Position numbers and translations under genes: made by a program. This document shows positions 33,110-36,116 of a stretch of DNA of 36,116 nucleotides, one piece after another. Each line of letters starts with the position of its first letter. Within the stretch, counting starts at the first letter, position 1. The notes under the pieces are model-generated. The model saw nothing but the letters and a program-made list of their open reading frames with translations, did no database searches and was not told the DNA's origin. The stretch is from Azolla pinnata (lineage: Eukaryota > Streptophyta > Polypodiopsida > Salviniales > Salviniaceae): NCBI GenBank assembly GCA_037176905.1, contig JBBBWG010033496.1, positions 3,537-39,652 on the forward strand. Direction: 5' to 3'.

Positions 33110-34132
33110 TCATGCAGATTTTTTTCTCATGCTTCTAAAGAAACCAGATCGCCTTCCTGACTGGCTTGATAGAGAGAGATGCCTGACAAAATAAAGCTGA
33201 ATACCAAAACCGTCAATTTAAACGCATAAAATTATCATGAGACGATGCGTTTTATTGATCCAAGAGATGCAAAAGATACAATCCAATGCTTTTTTTGTGT
33301 ACATCAATCATGTCATCTACCTCATCCGAATTGCCTATCCCAAGCATTTGCAAAGAAATAGAGTCATCCAGAAGCTTCTGAGTATTGAAGGTCAAGCAGA
33401 AATGTCCCCAAACATGTGGCCTAAAGAAAGTTGCAATCCACCAAACATAAAGACATACATATCAGACTCTTCAAACCAAAGCAATATCAAAACAGGACGA
33501 GCTTGTAAACCAACATTATATGCATATGGTAATGATATCTTTCAGCTCCATATGTACAGACTAAATATTAAAGTTGATATCTTAATCAACATCTGGAATA
33601 GAGCGCTCAACGGATAACTAATATTACAATTTAAGAAGGGAAAGGAGATAAAGGCTACCATGATATCTGACATCCCAACGTGTCGAATTTCTCTCGTAAT
33701 GCGTTCTTCAGACCAAGAAGTGTTGCTTTCTTCGGTACTTCTACAGCTATCGAAAAAGCAAGGAAGTATATATTACAAAATCTTTCTTTGTTCAAATATA
33801 TCTTTCTACGGTAAAGAGTTGAACGTACTGAATGAGGTATTGTCCATCTTGTGGATCCGCAGTTCCATTTTCTGCTTGGAGGCATTTGATGAAGGCTTCC
33901 ATGTCAACGTTGAAGTCTCGTGCGTCCTACAGGATCTCGTTTCAGACATGTTCTGTAATTCTACTTCTCTAATATTTCCCTTGACAAGAAGAGAAGTTCG
34001 ATCCTCTTCCATCTGTATTTCTTCTCCATCGTCTAATTCTTCGTCAGAAAACCTTAGGATGTGGCCATTGGTACATTCTATCTTCCGATACTGCTCCACG
34101 TTCGCTCCACAAACAAGCTTGGCCAGCTCCAT
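33110..34132 (-). CDS. U11/U12 small nuclear ribonucleoprotein 25 kDa-like protein (minor spliceosome), 4 coding exons, about 192 aa
   Basis: Exons on the minus strand: 34132-33829, 33746-33659, 33420-33321, 33196-33110; the phases close. The ubiquitin-like domain is clear from about residue 89: MELRIHKMDNTSF, then TVEVPKKATLLGLKNALREKF, QISWPHVWGHFCLTFNTQKL, DDS, LGIGNSDE. This parallels plant U11/U12-25K (ISWKHVW.NFCL, KL.DD, GIRNNS). The tail RRSGFFRSMRKKSA resembles that family's basic C-terminus (LFRSLHK). In the family the protein joins the U11/U12 di-snRNP that recognises U12-type introns in the nucleus. The first ~88 residues in the chosen frame (acidic DEELDDGEEIQMEED) are not family-like. 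A family-like stretch, VDMEAFIKCLQAENG, lies in another frame of the same exon at about 33895-33850. The start is therefore unsure; a one-base indel, an unseen splice or a diverged N-terminus are possible. Confidence 0.75.
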
Positions 34133-34266
34133 TCGCGACTTTCCACTGGAAACGAAATCGTAGGTGAAAACTTGCCTCTGTAATGCCAAGGAAATAACAA
34201 ACCAATCGATGGAAGAGGACAAAAATCCTCACAAAGACAAGCTCCTCGAACAGGCAAAGTCAGCAT

Positions 34267-34520
34267 AATCCGCGGCAGCTGAAAAAACAGCTCGAAATGT
34301 CAGGCAGATTACCTCGAAAGGAAAACTTACAGGAATAAACAGCGATCTGAACGGCAGACGAAGAAAAGGAATAGACAATAGCAGATGAGGTTAAGAACAT
34401 AGTTCAAAATCTTAAGGGATGAATGATGCGTGTGGGAAGGCTTACCAGTGCGTTGAATCCGAAGAAGAGAAACGGACAGCTATGGCGAACCGAAGGAGTG
34501 CAGCAGGTATGCCATGGATC
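34267..34520 (-). other. Probable 5' UTR exon and intron of the U11/U12-25K-like gene
   Basis: On the minus strand a donor CACTG|GTAAGCC lies at about 34447-34440. Acceptors CTGTTTTTTCAG (near 34280) and GGCATTACAG (near 34178) follow. This suggests a non-coding first exon above about 34447. Its limit and the acceptor used are unknown. Confidence 0.4.
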
Positions 34521-34644
34521 GAGGAGAAATGAGGCAAGAAAGACGAAGAAAGGAGCATGAAGGAGGAAGAGGGAGAGGAGGCGAAGCTGCCATGGCAGAA
34601 AGCTTTGCTACTTCATCCCTGGTTCACGAAGCTGAGAACGGATT

Positions 34645-34705
34645 CGAAAAATGGAGAAGAAGAAGAAGAAGGAAGGAAGAAGAAGAAGAAGAAGAAGACG
34701 CAGAA
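34645..34705. repeat. GAA/GAAGAC microsatellite
   Basis: AGAAGAAGAAGAAGGAAGGAAG and further GAA triplets, upstream of the minus-strand U11/U12-25K-like gene. The plus-strand Arg/Glu frames (34514-34747 and 34557-34781) are composition artefacts. Confidence 0.85.
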
Positions 34706-34744
34706 GATGCAGACGACGGAGAAGAAGGTGAACTACTTCGCAAA

Positions 34745-35150
34745 TAAAAATATTTTTTTGAAAAACAAAAATATCGAATAGAGAAATTTATAGATCATTT
34801 TCGGTTCAGTATTTAATCACCTCTTTTTTTTTTAATCTTTTGTTTTAATAATGCCTTCCATTTCATTGTTTGCTATTTTTATCTCTCTATTAATTCCGAT
34901 GAGAAGGAAAAAAAAAACAAGAGCTGCTTTTTTTTACTTCTCTTTGTTTTTTTTTTGTTTTTTTTGTTTTTTGGAAAACGGATAAGAAAGAGGCCCATTC
35001 TTTGGTATTTTTGTTGTAACAATCACAATGTATAAAAAAGAACAAATCGCCAGAAAAAGCATTTCGAATTATTTCCTCATTTTTATTGTAATATTTCGAT
35101 TGTGATACGTAACACAGAAAGCAATTGCAAAGTCGATGGTATGGGGCCAT
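34745..35150. other. AT-rich intergenic DNA with poly(T) runs
   Basis: Several T tracts near 34826-34840, 34928-34936 and 34946-34972. No gene or ordered repeat is seen. Confidence 0.6.
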
Positions 35151-35186
35151 ATCATGACCTTAGAAAATGGATACTGTTTTTCACAG

Positions 35187-35995
35187 TAATCTGGGCAATG
35201 TTCATGAACTGTACCGATGAATGAGAGTGCACATTGAGGTTATGAGGTCGTTGCATTGATGATTTGCTGAGAAAACCAGCTCTAATGTGATCAAAGCTAG
35301 AGTAATCTTGGCGATGTTTATGAGCTGCACTGATCAATGATGCAATCAAATTGAGGTTATGAGCTCATTGGATTGATGATTTGCTCAGAAAACCAGCTCC
35401 AATGTGATCAAAGGTAGAGTATAACGTGGACAATGTTTAGGAGCTGCACTGATGAATGCTGCAATCGAGAGTGCATGTTGAGGTTATATGAGCTCATTGG
35501 ATTGGTGACTTGTTCCAGCTCCAATGTGCTCAAATGCAATAATCTGGATAACTATACCCGATGAATGCTGCTACCGCGAGAGCAAATTGAGGTTACAAGC
35601 TCGTTGGATTGATAATTTGCTGAGAAAACCAGCTACAATGCAATCGAAGGCAGAGCTCTGACAGTTTTCTGGACAATGCTTAGCACCTGTACCAATGAAT
35701 GCAACAATCAAGAGTGCATGTTGAGGTTTGTAGCTCAATGGATTGAAGATTTGCTGAGAAATCCAGCTCCAATACGGTCAACGGCAAAGCACCGACAGTA
35801 ATCTGGGCAATGCTTAGCAACTGTACCGATGAAAATGCAGCAATCAAGAGTGCATGTCGAGCCTAGGAGCTCGATGCATTGAAGATTTGCTGAGAAAACG
35901 AAACCAACTCCACTGTGACCAAACGCAAAGCATCGACAGTAATCTAGGCAAAGCTCAAGAACTGTACCAATGCTAAGAAAACCAGCTCCAATGTG
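35187..35995. repeat. Diverged minisatellite, ~115-130-bp unit, about 7 copies
   Basis: Each unit contains GAGGTTATGAGCTCATTGGA, TTGATGATTTGCTGAGAAAA, CCAGCTCCAATGTGATCAAA, GTAATCTGGGCAATG, TGTACCGATGAATG and GCAATCAAGAGTGCATGTT. Copies differ by substitutions, small indels and one internal loss (around 35500-35580). The array fades out before the window end. No coding capacity. Confidence 0.9.
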
Positions 35996-36116
35996 AAGTC
36001 TGGAGGAAGAGCATTATAAGACTAGTTGTCGCCCAATTGGGAACGTTGTTCAATAATAATCTTATAACAAGAGCACTCAAAAGTAGTTTAAAGGCAATCG
36101 AACTGAGATTCAAACA

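Noticed and set aside
33655-33885. Minus-strand frame read straight through as a separate protein
   Set aside because: Only 33746-33659 matches a family; the flanks are introns of the U11/U12-25K-like gene with proper borders.

Overview
This is nuclear DNA from a land plant. Six intron-bearing or plant-type protein genes are embedded in unusually repeat-rich intergenic DNA. One of them is CDC14, which to my knowledge is missing from sequenced flowering plants but kept in free-sporing plants. Together with a dirigent-domain gene (a land-plant family), this suggests a bryophyte, lycophyte or fern rather than a seed plant. No tRNA, rRNA, operon or bacterial feature was seen. Two 100-base runs of N (12839-12938 and 23893-23992) are assembly gaps.

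Layout, left to right. 1-1113: no recognisable gene. 1114-7267 (-): a complete 14-exon CDC14 dual-specificity phosphatase. 7268-8842: intergenic stretch between two divergent genes, with CTC, GAC and GCGTTTT microsatellites and a 45-bp minisatellite. 8843-9649 (+): intronless membrane-anchored dirigent-domain protein, followed by a 24-bp minisatellite and other tandem repeats. 12438-15458 (+): five-exon mitochondrial ATP11 (F1-ATPase assembly factor), with a likely upstream 5'UTR exon. 15459-18359: non-genic, with a decayed pogo/Tigger-type transposase and a 45-bp-class repeat. 18360-22930 (-): 11-exon delta-COP (coatomer) with one U12-type intron. 22950-24250: ATGC-rich repeats containing a higher-order module. 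25200-25985: degenerate minisatellite. 26031-26476: a Mutator-like non-autonomous element with long inverted ends and a 9-bp target duplication. 26587-27248: three copies of a ~220-bp AT-rich repeat. 27610-32330 (+): 12-exon plant synaptotagmin/E-Syt-like SMP-C2 protein. 33110-34132 (-): U11/U12-25K minor-spliceosome protein. 35187-35995: a ~115-130-bp minisatellite.

The genes do not form a pathway; they are ordinary housekeeping neighbours (cell-cycle phosphatase, F1 assembly, COPI coat, ER contact-site lipid transfer, minor spliceosome). The exon models come from reading frames, GT/AG borders and family motifs recalled from memory. In the four fully modelled multi-exon genes all codon phases close exactly.

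The points most worth a second look are: the U12-type intron in delta-COP lying in the same window as a U11/U12 snRNP gene; the apparent frame mismatch in the N-terminal part of that snRNP gene; a GC-AG intron in the synaptotagmin gene; the intact-looking Mutator-like MITE; and the minisatellite flanked by a duplicated copy of the dirigent gene's 3' end.
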